From: an uncultured Microscilla sp.
GTDB lineage: Bacteria; Bacteroidota; Bacteroidia; Cytophagales; Microscillaceae
Reading direction: 5' to 3'
Assembly: GCF_947493425.1 (NCBI RefSeq)
Contig: NZ_CANLRP010000033.1
Coordinates: 1 to 62,883, forward strand
DNA length: 62,883 nucleotides
Shown: in pieces, positions 45,765 to 54,880 of the stretch
Layout: every line of letters begins with the position of its first letter
Numbering within the stretch: the stretch's first letter is position 1
Translations under genes and position numbers: made by a program
Notes under the pieces: model-generated
What the model was told of the DNA's origin: nothing
What the model saw: only the letters and a program-made list of their open reading frames with translations
The model's database searches: none

Positions 45765-45945
45765 GTAAATGCACTATTTATTTTGGATGAGATTTGTTCT
45801 CTGACGAACTTCAAAAATTGAGCATAGTTAGTTTACAATTCCGATGCATATCGGAACCGGAGCTACGCGATAGTTTTTAAGTAAAGTCAGGGTGCGAATA
45901 TCGCCGAAATAATGTGTCAGGTATTTAGAGGTTGAGGTACTAGTG
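45765..45945. repeat. dispersed repeat family B, copy 1
   Basis: The core at 45801-45869 (69 bp) matches the inverse complement of 56725-56793 with four differences, including the dyad CCGATGCATATCGG. Weaker similarity extends on both sides, giving a repeat of about 170-180 bp. It sits in the 246-bp gap between SpoIIAA-like genes 1 and 2. Confidence 0.8.
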
Positions 45946-45995
45946 CTATTCCCTTCACCTATGCCATATACTGTAACTAAATTTAATACAACAAT

Positions 45996-46400
45996 ATGGA
46001 AACCTTAAAAGAAAATCGATTCTTCAAAATTTATTTTGACAAAGAACAAGAACTAATCATAGACGAGTGGTTGCCAGAAACCCGGCACATGACTATAGAT
46101 GATTTTAAGGCTAACTTGATGCTATGGCTTGGTTTGGTAAAGCAACATCTCCCCAAGAAAGCGATGATAGACGTACGTAAGATTCAATTTATGATAGAAC
46201 CTGAGCTACAGGAATGGACAAGCCAACATGTGCTCATGCCTGCTTTTCAAGCTAGTTTACAAAAAATAGCCACAGTGCTTCCCTCGTCTCTTTTTGAGCA
46301 AGTATCTATACAACAAGCATTGGAAGAACCCAAGGCAACAACTCAAAGGCGTTTTTTTGATAATGAAGCAGAAGCCAAACAATGGTTGTTTAGTGAATAA
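45996..46400 (+). CDS. SpoIIAA-like paralogue 2
   Basis: This 134-residue protein is a clear homologue of its neighbours: M-E-T-L start, L-I-I-D-E-W near residue 20, A-M-I-D-V-R-K-I-Q-F-M-I-E-P-E-L-Q-E-W near 60-75, and F-F-D-N-E-A-E-A-K-Q-W-L at the end. The gap to paralogue 1 is filled by repeat B. Paralogue 3 starts only 17 nt after this stop, so 2 and 3 are an operon. The function is unknown; the likely fold is the same as for paralogue 1. Confidence 0.72.
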   Translation: METLKENRFFKIYFDKEQELIIDEWLPETRHMTIDDFKANLMLWLGLVKQHLPKKAMIDVRKIQFMIEPELQEWTSQHVLMPAFQASLQKIATVLPSSLFEQVSIQQALEEPKATTQRRFFDNEAEAKQWLFSE

Positions 46401-46416
46401 AAACCCTGTAAGATAC

Positions 46417-46824
46417 ATGGATACTATACTTAAAAATCAATATGTTACTATCTATATTGATCGGACAAAGCTACTCATCAACGATGTCTGGAATACTACA
46501 TCTGCTTCTATGTCTATCAATGATTTTAAGGATATCTTGTACGCCTGGAAAAACTGTATCATTGAAAACAGGTTAAACAAAGCTTTAATTGATGCCCGTA
46601 AAATGGCTTATTTAGTAGCTCCTGAAATGCAAACTTGGATTGCTGACAACATCAATGAACCTGCCCAAAAAGCAGGGTTAAGGCAAGTAGCCACCATATT
46701 GCCCTCAGGCGTATTTGAAAAAGTAGCGTTGACACAAACGATGAAGGAGTTTCAACAGAATCAGAACTTTCAGCGTCAGGTATTCGACAATGAGCTGCTT
46801 GCCAAGGACTGGTTACAGTTATGA
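46417..46824 (+). CDS. SpoIIAA-like paralogue 3
   Basis: The ATG at 46417 gives 135 residues, aligned with its neighbours from the first residue (M-D-T-I-L-K). A longer frame starting at 46294 would overlap paralogue 2 in another register and is rejected. The core L-L-I-N-D-V-W, A-L-I-D-A-R-K-M-A-Y-L-V-A-P-E-M-Q-T-W and F-D-N-E-L-L-A-K-D-W-L is conserved. It ends before a convergent terminator shared with the TonB receptor gene. Confidence 0.72.
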   Translation: MDTILKNQYVTIYIDRTKLLINDVWNTTSASMSINDFKDILYAWKNCIIENRLNKALIDARKMAYLVAPEMQTWIADNINEPAQKAGLRQVATILPSGVFEKVALTQTMKEFQQNQNFQRQVFDNELLAKDWLQL

Positions 46825-46835
46825 TATAAACACAA

Positions 46836-46867
46836 ACCCCTCATTGTATCTAGAAGCAATGAGGGGT
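46836..46867. terminator. hairpin between convergent genes
   Basis: ACCCCTCATTG (46836-46846) pairs perfectly with CAATGAGGGGT (46857-46867). T-rich sequence follows better on the minus strand, so it probably ends the TonB receptor transcript and may also end the plus-strand operon. Confidence 0.65.
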
Positions 46868-46913
46868 ATAACAATACTACTCTTCAATTTGTTTGGCTAT
46901 GCCTTTACTATCG

Positions 46914-49900
46914 TTAATTAAAAATATAACGGACGCCTACCTGTGCTCTCCAACGAGAGATAAGGCTGGCGTCATTTCTGAAAGACTCAGTAAAAGTATT
47001 GGTATATTGATACTGAGGGTTGCCGTTGGCATCGTTGCCTACAAAATTGATGGGTTGAGCAATGTTAAACACTTGGCGTACTCCCCACCTGGAATTGAGC
47101 AAATTACCCAAGTTCAACACGTCTAAACTTAACTGTAGAGTATTGCGTTTGCCACCTACTTTTACATAAAAATCCTGCAAAATTCTAAAGTCTATATTGT
47201 GAAACCAAGGACTGAGGGCACCGTTTCGTTCCAAAATTTTGCCCCGGTTTTTACTCATATAAGAGTCTTGCTCGATAAAAGCGTTCAGCTCCGTCCATTG
47301 TTGGGTGGCAGTTTTGGTTACATTACCATTCGCATCCCGAATGTCTACCAAGTTGATCTCACTTTGACTGTTAGGTACATATACCAAATCATTTGCAGCT
47401 ACCCCATCGCCATTCAGGTCGCCAGAGTAGGTATAAGAGTAGCGTCCGCCTCGTCCACTTTCGTAAAACAAGGCAACACTGGTCGCAAAGTTTTTGGCAT
47501 ATTCTTTACGGTAGGTCAATGAACCAATAATACGATGCTTGAGTCCAAACTGAGAAAAGCTCAAGTTGGGTTGATTGGGGTTGCCCTGTATGGGGTTGCC
47601 TTCAAAAATAAATTGAGAAATTTCAGTAGAGATCAACATATCTCTGGAGTCAAGGTAACTATACGCCAGTCCTATATCCAGCCCACTTTTAAAGCGTTTT
47701 TTCAGCTGGGCAGTAAGCGACAACTGGTATCCTTTATTGGTATTGTCCAGTACATACGCACCCGTTACCTGACTATTTACTTTGTTGTTGGCGGCGTCAA
47801 ACCCAACTCTACCATCGGGCAAAGTACGGGTAGGCGCAGCAAGGTTGGCATTTCTTACCTTTACCCCGTTCACATCTTTGCTATACAACAGCTCAATAGT
47901 TCCTATCATGCCCCAAGGCAGTTTTTGATCTACCGCCAGGTTGGTTTTCCAAACCTGAGGAAAACGAAAACCCTCGGCAGTAGCATTTACTACCCCTATG
48001 TTTGCAGGATCATTGCTGCCTCGGTTGCTTGCCTGATTGCCTATCCACACAAAAGGTACTCTTCCCGAAAAAATACCTGTTCCTCCCCTCAATTGGGTGC
48101 TTTGGTCGCCATTGAGGTCTACATTAAAGCCAAAGCGAGGCGCAAATAAAGGGTTAACGTTAGGCAACTTGCCTACGTCCAGCTGCTCGTCGTTGCCCTC
48201 ATTGTCTTTAAAAGTAAGTGCCGTAACCAAAGGGTTAGACGTGATGCTTGAAAAATACATAGGAAAGTCGACCCGAAAACCAAAGGTCAGTTTTACATTA
48301 TTGTTTACCTGGCGCTCTAACTGTCCATAAAGCCCTAACTGCCCTAAATCTACCTCTACCAACCTATAAGGTTGTTGTTGAAACTGTGCCACCTCTGCAT
48401 TGTAGTCGCGATAAGCAGCGTTGTTAGGGTCAGTAGTAGCAAGAAAATCGGCCACCGAAGAAAAAGAATATCCACCCGCTGAGGCAGGCACCGGAAACAC
48501 CCCATAGTAAAACAAGTTAAATGAGTTGTTGAACTGAAACATCTCGAAGTTTGCCCCAAAAGTCCAGGTATTTTTTCCGGTATAAATGGTAAAGTTATCG
48601 GTAAACTGAAAAACGTCTTGGTCGAGTACATTATTAACTGAAAAAGGTTCGTGCCCTACCGTAGTATAAGACAAATTGTTTTCGGCAATTTCGATGGTAG
48701 GAAAAGGGGCACTAAATGGAGTTCTGAAATCGCGAAACTGGGTGTACCCTACCACCAGGTTATTAGACATTTTGCTTCCCAAACGGGTGCTCAGCTCAGC
48801 TACTATAGAGTTGATGTTGTTGTTGATGGCATACCCCGAATTTCTAAAAGGCAAAGTGTTGACGCTGGGCGAGCGCCCTCCGGTAAAATTGATCGCAAAA
48901 GGGTTGGGACCTTGTTCTCGTACCGACTTAAGATAGTTATAACGCAAGGTCAGGCGGTTTTGCTTGTTGATGTTCCAGTCTAGTTTGGCAAGAAACTTAT
49001 CGTTGGTGGTATTGTATACATAGTTTTCGTAAGGACCTGTTTCGTACCCGTATTGGTCGCGCAGGCGATTGCTGATTTGATCCATTACTGAGGCTTCTAC
49101 CCTTGACACATTGACTCCAGCAACTCCTGGACGACTGGCTATAAAGTTAGAACCTGGGTCTTCGCGGCGTACCGATTCCCCATTGATAAAGAAAAATAGT
49201 TTATCTTTGATAATGGGACCGCCTACCCTAAAACCGTACTGGGTAAACTTAAGGTCTGGGTTGGTCACTTCTTCATCGGCTACTTTGTTTCCTATCATTT
49301 GTTCGTTTCTGATAAAGGTATAAACCGACCCCTTAAATTCATTGGTGCCACTTTTGGTAATGGCGTTTACCCCTGCCCCAGTAAAACCACTCTGACGAAC
49401 ATCATAAGGGGCTATGCTTACCTGTAACTGGTCTATAGCGTCTAAGCTCACCGGTTGAGCACTGGTTTGTCCGCCAGGGGTGGGAGCATCTAACCCAAAC
49501 GAGTTATTAAAAATAGAGCCATCCAACGAGAAGTTATTAAACAAGGCATTGCGTCCCATAAAGCTATTGCCATCGCTTTGAGGGGTCAAACGTGTATAAT
49601 CCTGCTGGCTTCGACTAATGGTGGGCAAGGCTTCTATTTTGTCGCGATTAATGTTAGAGGTTGCTCCTGTGCGGTCATTGTTAAACAACTGATCGCTCAC
49701 TACTACTACTTGCTCAAGGGTAGCGGCATCTGCTTTTAGCTGAAAATCAACGGCTAGGTTTTGCCCTAATTTTACAAAAACATTTTCTTTTTTTTGCGGC
49801 TTAAACCCTACAAAATTTACCTGAAAACTATAAGGACCGCCTGGACGAAGGTTAGGCAAGTAAAATCGTCCGTTTGCCTGAGTTACTGCCCCATATTGGG

Positions 49901-50066
49901 TACCAGTGGGTTTATGTACAATTACGACGGTTGCCCCTGGCAAAGGTTCGTTTTTACTATCGGTTACTTTGCCATTAAAGGCGGAGTTGGTTACCTGAGC
50001 AAAGGTGGTGGTAAAACCAGCCAATAATCCAAGTATTGATACAATAAGCGTAAATCTTTTGATCAT
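46914..50066 (-). CDS. Oar-like TonB-dependent outer membrane receptor
   Basis: From the ATG at 50066 the product has 1050 residues. The longer frame to 50177 would put 37 cysteine-rich residues before the signal peptide M-I-K-R-F-T-L-I-V...F-A-Q and is rejected. A carboxypeptidase-regulatory-like domain follows (about residues 30-110, with G-A-T-V-V-I-V and G-R-F-Y-L-P-N-L-R-P-G-G-P-Y), then a plug (about 115-240, with I-S-R-S-Q-Q-D-Y-T-R-L-T-P and F-T-G-A-G-V-N-A-I-T-K-S-G-T-N) and a beta-barrel ending in R-Y-I-F-N. The family resembles Oar of gliding and developmental bacteria. No SusD partner lies next to it, so a polysaccharide locus is unlikely. The substrate is unknown. Confidence 0.92.
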   Translation of the reverse strand: MIKRFTLIVSILGLLAGFTTTFAQVTNSAFNGKVTDSKNEPLPGATVVIVHKPTGTQYGAVTQANGRFYLPNLRPGGPYSFQVNFVGFKPQKKENVFVKLGQNLAVDFQLKADAATLEQVVVVSDQLFNNDRTGATSNINRDKIEALPTISRSQQDYTRLTPQSDGNSFMGRNALFNNFSLDGSIFNNSFGLDAPTPGGQTSAQPVSLDAIDQLQVSIAPYDVRQSGFTGAGVNAITKSGTNEFKGSVYTFIRNEQMIGNKVADEEVTNPDLKFTQYGFRVGGPIIKDKLFFFINGESVRREDPGSNFIASRPGVAGVNVSRVEASVMDQISNRLRDQYGYETGPYENYVYNTTNDKFLAKLDWNINKQNRLTLRYNYLKSVREQGPNPFAINFTGGRSPSVNTLPFRNSGYAINNNINSIVAELSTRLGSKMSNNLVVGYTQFRDFRTPFSAPFPTIEIAENNLSYTTVGHEPFSVNNVLDQDVFQFTDNFTIYTGKNTWTFGANFEMFQFNNSFNLFYYGVFPVPASAGGYSFSSVADFLATTDPNNAAYRDYNAEVAQFQQQPYRLVEVDLGQLGLYGQLERQVNNNVKLTFGFRVDFPMYFSSITSNPLVTALTFKDNEGNDEQLDVGKLPNVNPLFAPRFGFNVDLNGDQSTQLRGGTGIFSGRVPFVWIGNQASNRGSNDPANIGVVNATAEGFRFPQVWKTNLAVDQKLPWGMIGTIELLYSKDVNGVKVRNANLAAPTRTLPDGRVGFDAANNKVNSQVTGAYVLDNTNKGYQLSLTAQLKKRFKSGLDIGLAYSYLDSRDMLISTEISQFIFEGNPIQGNPNQPNLSFSQFGLKHRIIGSLTYRKEYAKNFATSVALFYESGRGGRYSYTYSGDLNGDGVAANDLVYVPNSQSEINLVDIRDANGNVTKTATQQWTELNAFIEQDSYMSKNRGKILERNGALSPWFHNIDFRILQDFYVKVGGKRNTLQLSLDVLNLGNLLNSRWGVRQVFNIAQPINFVGNDANGNPQYQYTNTFTESFRNDASLISRWRAQVGVRYIFN

Positions 50067-50244
50067 ATTACATAAATATTTGTTAGAAGAAATGCATTCA
50101 ATGCTACTGTAGTACTTGCACTTACAACAGAAGGGGCAAACCGTTGGGCTATTATATAAGATTTGACACAACTTCATTAGCCAAAGGGGTATACTATCAG
50201 CCAGCTATTTTAGGTTGTGTTTGATATCAATATAGTTGTAGTAT

Positions 50245-50252
50245 CAAACATA
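50245..50252 (-). promoter_or_regulatory. candidate -7 box for the TonB receptor gene
   Basis: Read on the minus strand this is TATGTTTG, matching TAnnTTTG, with a TTTG about 15-16 nt further upstream. The spacing is slightly short for the usual -33/-7 pair. It would give a leader of about 170 nt before the ATG at 50066. Confidence 0.4.
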
Positions 50253-50364
50253 AATTGCGCAAAGTAACAAAATATTTATATAACAATAATCATAAAGCAA
50301 TACTAACCACGCATTTAGCTTAGAATAATGCCACTCTTAAGCTCTTTATATAATAATGGTAACA

Positions 50365-50420
50365 TACAAGTGAATAAAAAACGGGCACTCATTCATCTTG
50401 TGACAGATGTATGGTGCCCG
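50365..50420 (-). terminator. terminator of the aerotolerance-type operon
   Basis: CGGGCAC (50382-50388) pairs with GTGCCCG (50414-50420), with an inner CATC/GATG pair, and the minus strand reads a run of six T residues after it. It lies about 160 nt beyond the last gene of the operon. Confidence 0.7.
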
Positions 50421-50580
50421 ACATTTTCAACAGAGCGTGTTGATTATATTTTTAACAAAGTAACTTCATATTTTCTTAATTAATAGAAGTTAAGACAATA
50501 AGTGTACCTAAAAAATACTGCTCATTCCAACGATTGGATAACTACACACTTGCGTAAACGCGTGTCTATGGGACTACACT

Positions 50581-52434
50581 TTATAATTTAGGCTCTAACC
50601 ATAAAAAACCTGTACACAACAAAAACAAACCAAAGAAATACGCTAAAGGTATGGGCTGATGCTGAGTAAGTGGTGTAACCGTATTTGAGTTGGCATTAGT
50701 AGCTTGTTGGCGTGCCCAATGGTCGTTGGCACGTATTTGATGAATAGTTTGCCAATTTTGCCAATCTTGCTCACCAAAAATATACAAAGGGGTTTGTTCG
50801 GTGGTATCTCCTTTTACCCGCAACTGATGCCAGCCTTGGTGTTCTGCCCAAACAGTTCCGTTCCACTTTTGATCAAAATTGACTTGGTTTTGTAGATAAA
50901 ACTCCAGTACATTACTTGTTTTAGTAAGCGTGCCTACTGGCTGGGGTGTAGCCGTACTAAGGGTTAGTTTGCAAGACGCATTGACCTTAGGAAAAGCCGT
51001 GTTTATCTCCCATACGTGCGTGGGTATTTGTTTTTTGGCAAGTTTGCTCAACAGATGCGACCAATAAGCGGCATAATAACTGGGCTTGCCATCCAATAAC
51101 AATTGGTAAGACTCGGCAATGAGGCTAATCCCCACCGACCCCAACCCAGTCACGTTGTAACCTACCAAGGCTTGCCCCTGTTGGTTTCGCACCAAGGCAA
51201 GCATGCCTAGTTTTTGTTGTAGCAAATAAGGCTGTTGCTTTAACTCAAAACTACCTTTTACCCCAAAATCATTTCCATCAACCATTGTTTTTTCATGCTC
51301 GATACGCCCCAGCGGAAAACTCGCCAAAGCAGTAGGCACCCTCCCCGATTCGTCGGCCTGAATGAGCACACCTAAGCCTTGATTTTTGATTGCCTGACGC
51401 AACACTGCCATTGTACCTGCTCCCAAGCCCTGGGCATATTCAGCGTCTAGTATCAACAAGTCTATTTGCTTGAGCAAAGCAGCGTTGAGTTGAAAACCAG
51501 TGGCGCTTTGATTGACAAACTCATCTTTGACCTTGTTTTTAGAAATAACAGAACGCACTGCTACCTGATGCCCTTCGGTGGCTAACCAGTTTTTGAGGTA
51601 TTTGGTCTCAAACCGGGGAAAACTGTTGATAATCACAATGTTTAACTTTTGCTTGGGACGAATGTGTACTGGAACAGGTTCATTGTATAATGTATCTCCA
51701 GTGGGGGCTTTTACCAACACCCGATAGATAAACTGCCCGGCTTCTTTGGGGCGGTCACGCAGGGCAAAGTTTTCGGTCTGACGACTACCAATCAGAGCAG
51801 AGTCTACTGCACCACCAGGGCTTGCCAACACCAATACCACATTGGTATCGGTGGGGTTATGATAGCTCCCTTTTACCTGCCACCTGTCTTGGGCAATGGT
51901 TTCAGGGGCGTAGTTTACAGAGGTAAAACCTGCTGGTATGGGATTGAGGTGAAATACAGCATTGAACGATTTAAGCCTAGGCAAGTCATAGGTTTGTACT
52001 CCATCGCCTACTATGTGCAGTGTGCCCAGTTGGGGGTAATTGCGTTGAATAAATGCCGCGTCGGGGGCTTTGATTGTATGTTTGTCAATGGCTACCTCTT
52101 GATAACCAAATACGAGTACACTGTCTTCACGCTCACGCAGGCTGTCGACTGTTGCCGTTGTATACTCGTTGGTAAGCAAAATAGCGGATAAAGTTTTTTG
52201 GGTGGTTTGACGGGCAGGTTGCAGCCCTAACATTGCCAAAGCCAACACCAGACCTGCGCTTGCCAATAACCGCCCTACTAAATATTTTTTATTGGGGCGT
52301 TGCCAGGCTTGCCAGCTCAAAAATGCCCACATTACCAAAGAAACAACAGTTACTATCCAAAACATTTGGTGATTTACCAACCACACTATGCTGGTTAGTT
52401 TGATTTCTTCAGGCTTTATTTCTTCCAATCTCAT
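50581..52434 (-). CDS. membrane protein with GATase-like domain, operon end
   Basis: This 617-residue protein has two N-terminal membrane helices (about residues 22-78), a large extracytoplasmic part and one C-terminal helix (about 592-612). The middle contains a class I glutamine amidotransferase-like fold: L-N-I-V-I-I-N-S-F-P-R-F, then L-L-I-L-D-A-E-Y-A-Q-G-L-G, without an obvious catalytic cysteine. Such double-membrane GATase-like proteins are regularly encoded next to BatA-like and DUF4159 genes in Bacteroidota. Its start overlaps the stop of the preceding gene by 4 nt (ATGA). It is the last gene before the terminator. Confidence 0.8.
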   Translation of the reverse strand: MRLEEIKPEEIKLTSIVWLVNHQMFWIVTVVSLVMWAFLSWQAWQRPNKKYLVGRLLASAGLVLALAMLGLQPARQTTQKTLSAILLTNEYTTATVDSLREREDSVLVFGYQEVAIDKHTIKAPDAAFIQRNYPQLGTLHIVGDGVQTYDLPRLKSFNAVFHLNPIPAGFTSVNYAPETIAQDRWQVKGSYHNPTDTNVVLVLASPGGAVDSALIGSRQTENFALRDRPKEAGQFIYRVLVKAPTGDTLYNEPVPVHIRPKQKLNIVIINSFPRFETKYLKNWLATEGHQVAVRSVISKNKVKDEFVNQSATGFQLNAALLKQIDLLILDAEYAQGLGAGTMAVLRQAIKNQGLGVLIQADESGRVPTALASFPLGRIEHEKTMVDGNDFGVKGSFELKQQPYLLQQKLGMLALVRNQQGQALVGYNVTGLGSVGISLIAESYQLLLDGKPSYYAAYWSHLLSKLAKKQIPTHVWEINTAFPKVNASCKLTLSTATPQPVGTLTKTSNVLEFYLQNQVNFDQKWNGTVWAEHQGWHQLRVKGDTTEQTPLYIFGEQDWQNWQTIHQIRANDHWARQQATNANSNTVTPLTQHQPIPLAYFFGLFLLCTGFLWLEPKL

Positions 52435-54872
52435 CTGCCCAGTTTATTTAAGTAAATTTCCAACAAACGGTTTTTAACTTTGCGCTGGGTGCCAGGTTCG
52501 GCAGCTTTTTGCGGCAACGCACGCCACAAGGCATTGATAAGGTAAGGCAATACCCGGTTAATTTCGACAGGGGTGAGTTGGTCTTGGGTAAGCTTTTGTA
52601 AGGTTTTCAGAGCAGTCAAAAACTGTCCAGGTTTGTCTATAGCCACTGTAGCAAGCTCACTGCCTGCTGCCCTCAACCATTGTTTTTGCCTTATAGTGGG
52701 CAAAGTTATACGGTGGTTACGCCATTGCTCCAGCAGGGGCAATACCTTGCGAATATTGGGGTATAGCACTTGAGCTTCGGTGTTGCGCTTTTTATACACA
52801 TTTCGGATGTCTTCCAGCTCGCCCTTGAGACGCTTTTCTTTTTCTTTGATGGGTGGGGGTTCAAACCCAATGCGCTCTACATATACTCTTGATTTTTGCT
52901 GAATTTGTTTGATGAGTTTCAAGGCTTTGTATTGGTAAGGCAACGAAGCTTTGGGGCGGTGGGTACGCAAATGTAGCTCTGACTGCCACATATTTACCAA
53001 GGCTTCTTTGAGCTGTTTTTTGAGCACTTCATCAAAAAATGTCGCTTCTTCCATCAAGTTGTGCAGGTGCATCACGCTGGTAGGCACGTAATCGTTGGGG
53101 TTGTTAGAGGGAGCCGCCGATTTAGGGCGGTGTTTGTGGTCTTTTTCGTTGCGTTTGAGTACTTCCAACGATGAGGTTCGTTTTTTCCATTGACTGTGCC
53201 CATGATCGTGGTCGCCGTGCCCATCGCCCTCGTAGTGAACCTCCGTAATTATTTTACCCGTTTTTTTGTCTTTGTAGCGCACCGTGTCTCTTTTGCCTTT
53301 GTCATCGTGCTTATGATGTTCGTGGTCGTGGTTATGACCATCGTGTCGCTCATCGCCTCCAATACTTACCTCGTACTCTTCGCCCAAAAATTTGCCATAG
53401 CGTAATCGTAAAATCTTTTGGTCTACTCCTATGCCATTACTTCTGTACTCAAAACTATCTCGTGGCATCGTGGCCTTATTACGCAACAGCTTTTCGGTAT
53501 CAATAATCAATTGTCGCTGGCTCCGAAAATAATCAGGTAACTTGTTTACCCCATTGCCCATTTCGGCGGTCAATTGCTCGCGGGTGGTGTCTTGTATACT
53601 TACAAAAAACATCTCAGTACGTCCTTTTTGGGCTTGAGGGTTTTTATTGTCTATAGCCTCTACAAAAAAGTAGAGTTCGTCGCCGGGTGCCATTCCCAAT
53701 TTTTGCAGGTTGAGTGTTTTATGCAGTTGATGGCTTCGCCGGCCAGGAACGAAATTACCAAAGCGTAGTTTTTGTTCTCTAAACTTGACCGATTCGCCCT
53801 GCCCCTTGCTCACGGTTGCCACTATGTAGGCATCGGTTACACCATAATCATCGGTTATTTTGGCATTAAAACTAATATCGATGTTGGGTTTAAACTCAAG
53901 TTCTTCATAATCATTGATCCCCGCAAGGGAAAGTTTAGGGCGTGTATCGGGCACGGGAGTCAAGGAAAAAAACTCGCTGCTTTGCCACTCATTTGATGCA
54001 CTCAAAGCAGCCTTTTGGGTGGTTTGTCTAAACACCAGTTGATAAAACCCTTTCTCTTTGAGTCGCCACTGTGCTACATACTCGTTGGTGCGTTGTGGGT
54101 TGGGCTGCAGCCGTAGCGAATCGCCTGTATTGAATACAATCGCGGCTTGAGTGATGTCACCTTTAAAGCGAACTTTCCAACGAATCATGCTATTCTCTAC
54201 AGCTTTTATATTGAGTTCGGGGGCTACTTGTGCGCCTAGTCGGGTATAAGCAGGAGCCTGCACTATAGCCTGTATGCTTTGAATACTGGCGGGTAAATGT
54301 TTGGGCAATTGGGTCGTATTATTTAAGGTGTCACTGGCTATGTTTTTTTGGGTGCCTTTGGGCAAATGGGCAACGCCAAAGTTAAGGGTAAATAGCAAGC
54401 TGGCAAGCATGCCACTACCCAATAAGGTAAGGGCGGCTTTGGGCAATTGATGGGGCAATGTGGCTTTTGAAACTGCTCCTAACAAGGCTAGACTCACTTT
54501 TTGCCGTTGCATTTTAGCAAGTAGGTTCAGGTCTTCTTCGGGCAAAAGCAACAGCTCACTGCTGTTTTCTAATGTAGGATGGTGTTTGTTTAAATACTGT
54601 GCCACGTCATACAAAGTAATTTGGCGCAAGCCCCGCCACCAAAGCAAACCTCCCCACACCCATACAGCAAGCAAAGCTCCTGTGCCAGTCAATGCTCCTG
54701 CCGACCAAGGTACCACCAAGTAGACAGCTGCCATTGCCAATACGCTAATACTCAATGCCCACAGTAGCAACTCAACGCTCTTGTACTTGCGCCACTTGCG
54801 TTGGAGTTTCGTAAGTTGTTGCCGGGCGGTGGCTTCTTTTGATTGGCTTATCTGGGTTTTGTCTGTATTCAT
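52431..54872 (-). CDS. DUF4175-like membrane protein with histidine-rich insert
   Basis: This 813-residue protein has two N-terminal membrane helices (about residues 35-80), a third near 150-172, and a beta-rich region (about 200-440) of DUF4175 type, as inferred from P-A-Y-T-R-L-G and D-D-Y-G-V-T-D-A-Y-I-V-A-T-V-S-K-G. Then comes a striking insert (about 507-560) in which H, D and G alternate (H-D-G-H-N-H-D-H-E-H-H-K-H-D-D and G-D-G-H-G-D-H-D-H-G-H), likely metal-binding. The C-terminal part (about 590-813) is helical and basic. It sits 8 nt after batA-N and overlaps the next gene by 4 nt, so it is part of the same transcript. Confidence 0.82.
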   Translation of the reverse strand: MNTDKTQISQSKEATARQQLTKLQRKWRKYKSVELLLWALSISVLAMAAVYLVVPWSAGALTGTGALLAVWVWGGLLWWRGLRQITLYDVAQYLNKHHPTLENSSELLLLPEEDLNLLAKMQRQKVSLALLGAVSKATLPHQLPKAALTLLGSGMLASLLFTLNFGVAHLPKGTQKNIASDTLNNTTQLPKHLPASIQSIQAIVQAPAYTRLGAQVAPELNIKAVENSMIRWKVRFKGDITQAAIVFNTGDSLRLQPNPQRTNEYVAQWRLKEKGFYQLVFRQTTQKAALSASNEWQSSEFFSLTPVPDTRPKLSLAGINDYEELEFKPNIDISFNAKITDDYGVTDAYIVATVSKGQGESVKFREQKLRFGNFVPGRRSHQLHKTLNLQKLGMAPGDELYFFVEAIDNKNPQAQKGRTEMFFVSIQDTTREQLTAEMGNGVNKLPDYFRSQRQLIIDTEKLLRNKATMPRDSFEYRSNGIGVDQKILRLRYGKFLGEEYEVSIGGDERHDGHNHDHEHHKHDDKGKRDTVRYKDKKTGKIITEVHYEGDGHGDHDHGHSQWKKRTSSLEVLKRNEKDHKHRPKSAAPSNNPNDYVPTSVMHLHNLMEEATFFDEVLKKQLKEALVNMWQSELHLRTHRPKASLPYQYKALKLIKQIQQKSRVYVERIGFEPPPIKEKEKRLKGELEDIRNVYKKRNTEAQVLYPNIRKVLPLLEQWRNHRITLPTIRQKQWLRAAGSELATVAIDKPGQFLTALKTLQKLTQDQLTPVEINRVLPYLINALWRALPQKAAEPGTQRKVKNRLLEIYLNKLGR

Positions 54873-54880
54873 GGTTCTTT

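Larger units (their letters stand above)
50067..50580. other. spacer between TonB receptor and the membrane operon
   Basis: This 514 bp region holds the TonB promoter candidate and the terminator of the upstream operon near 50365-50420. Otherwise it is AT-rich with no gene. Confidence 0.5.

Noticed and set aside
53190..53405. Plus-strand frame opposite the histidine-rich insert
   Set aside because: It is the antisense of the H/D/G-rich codons, producing a valine-rich run with no support as a gene.
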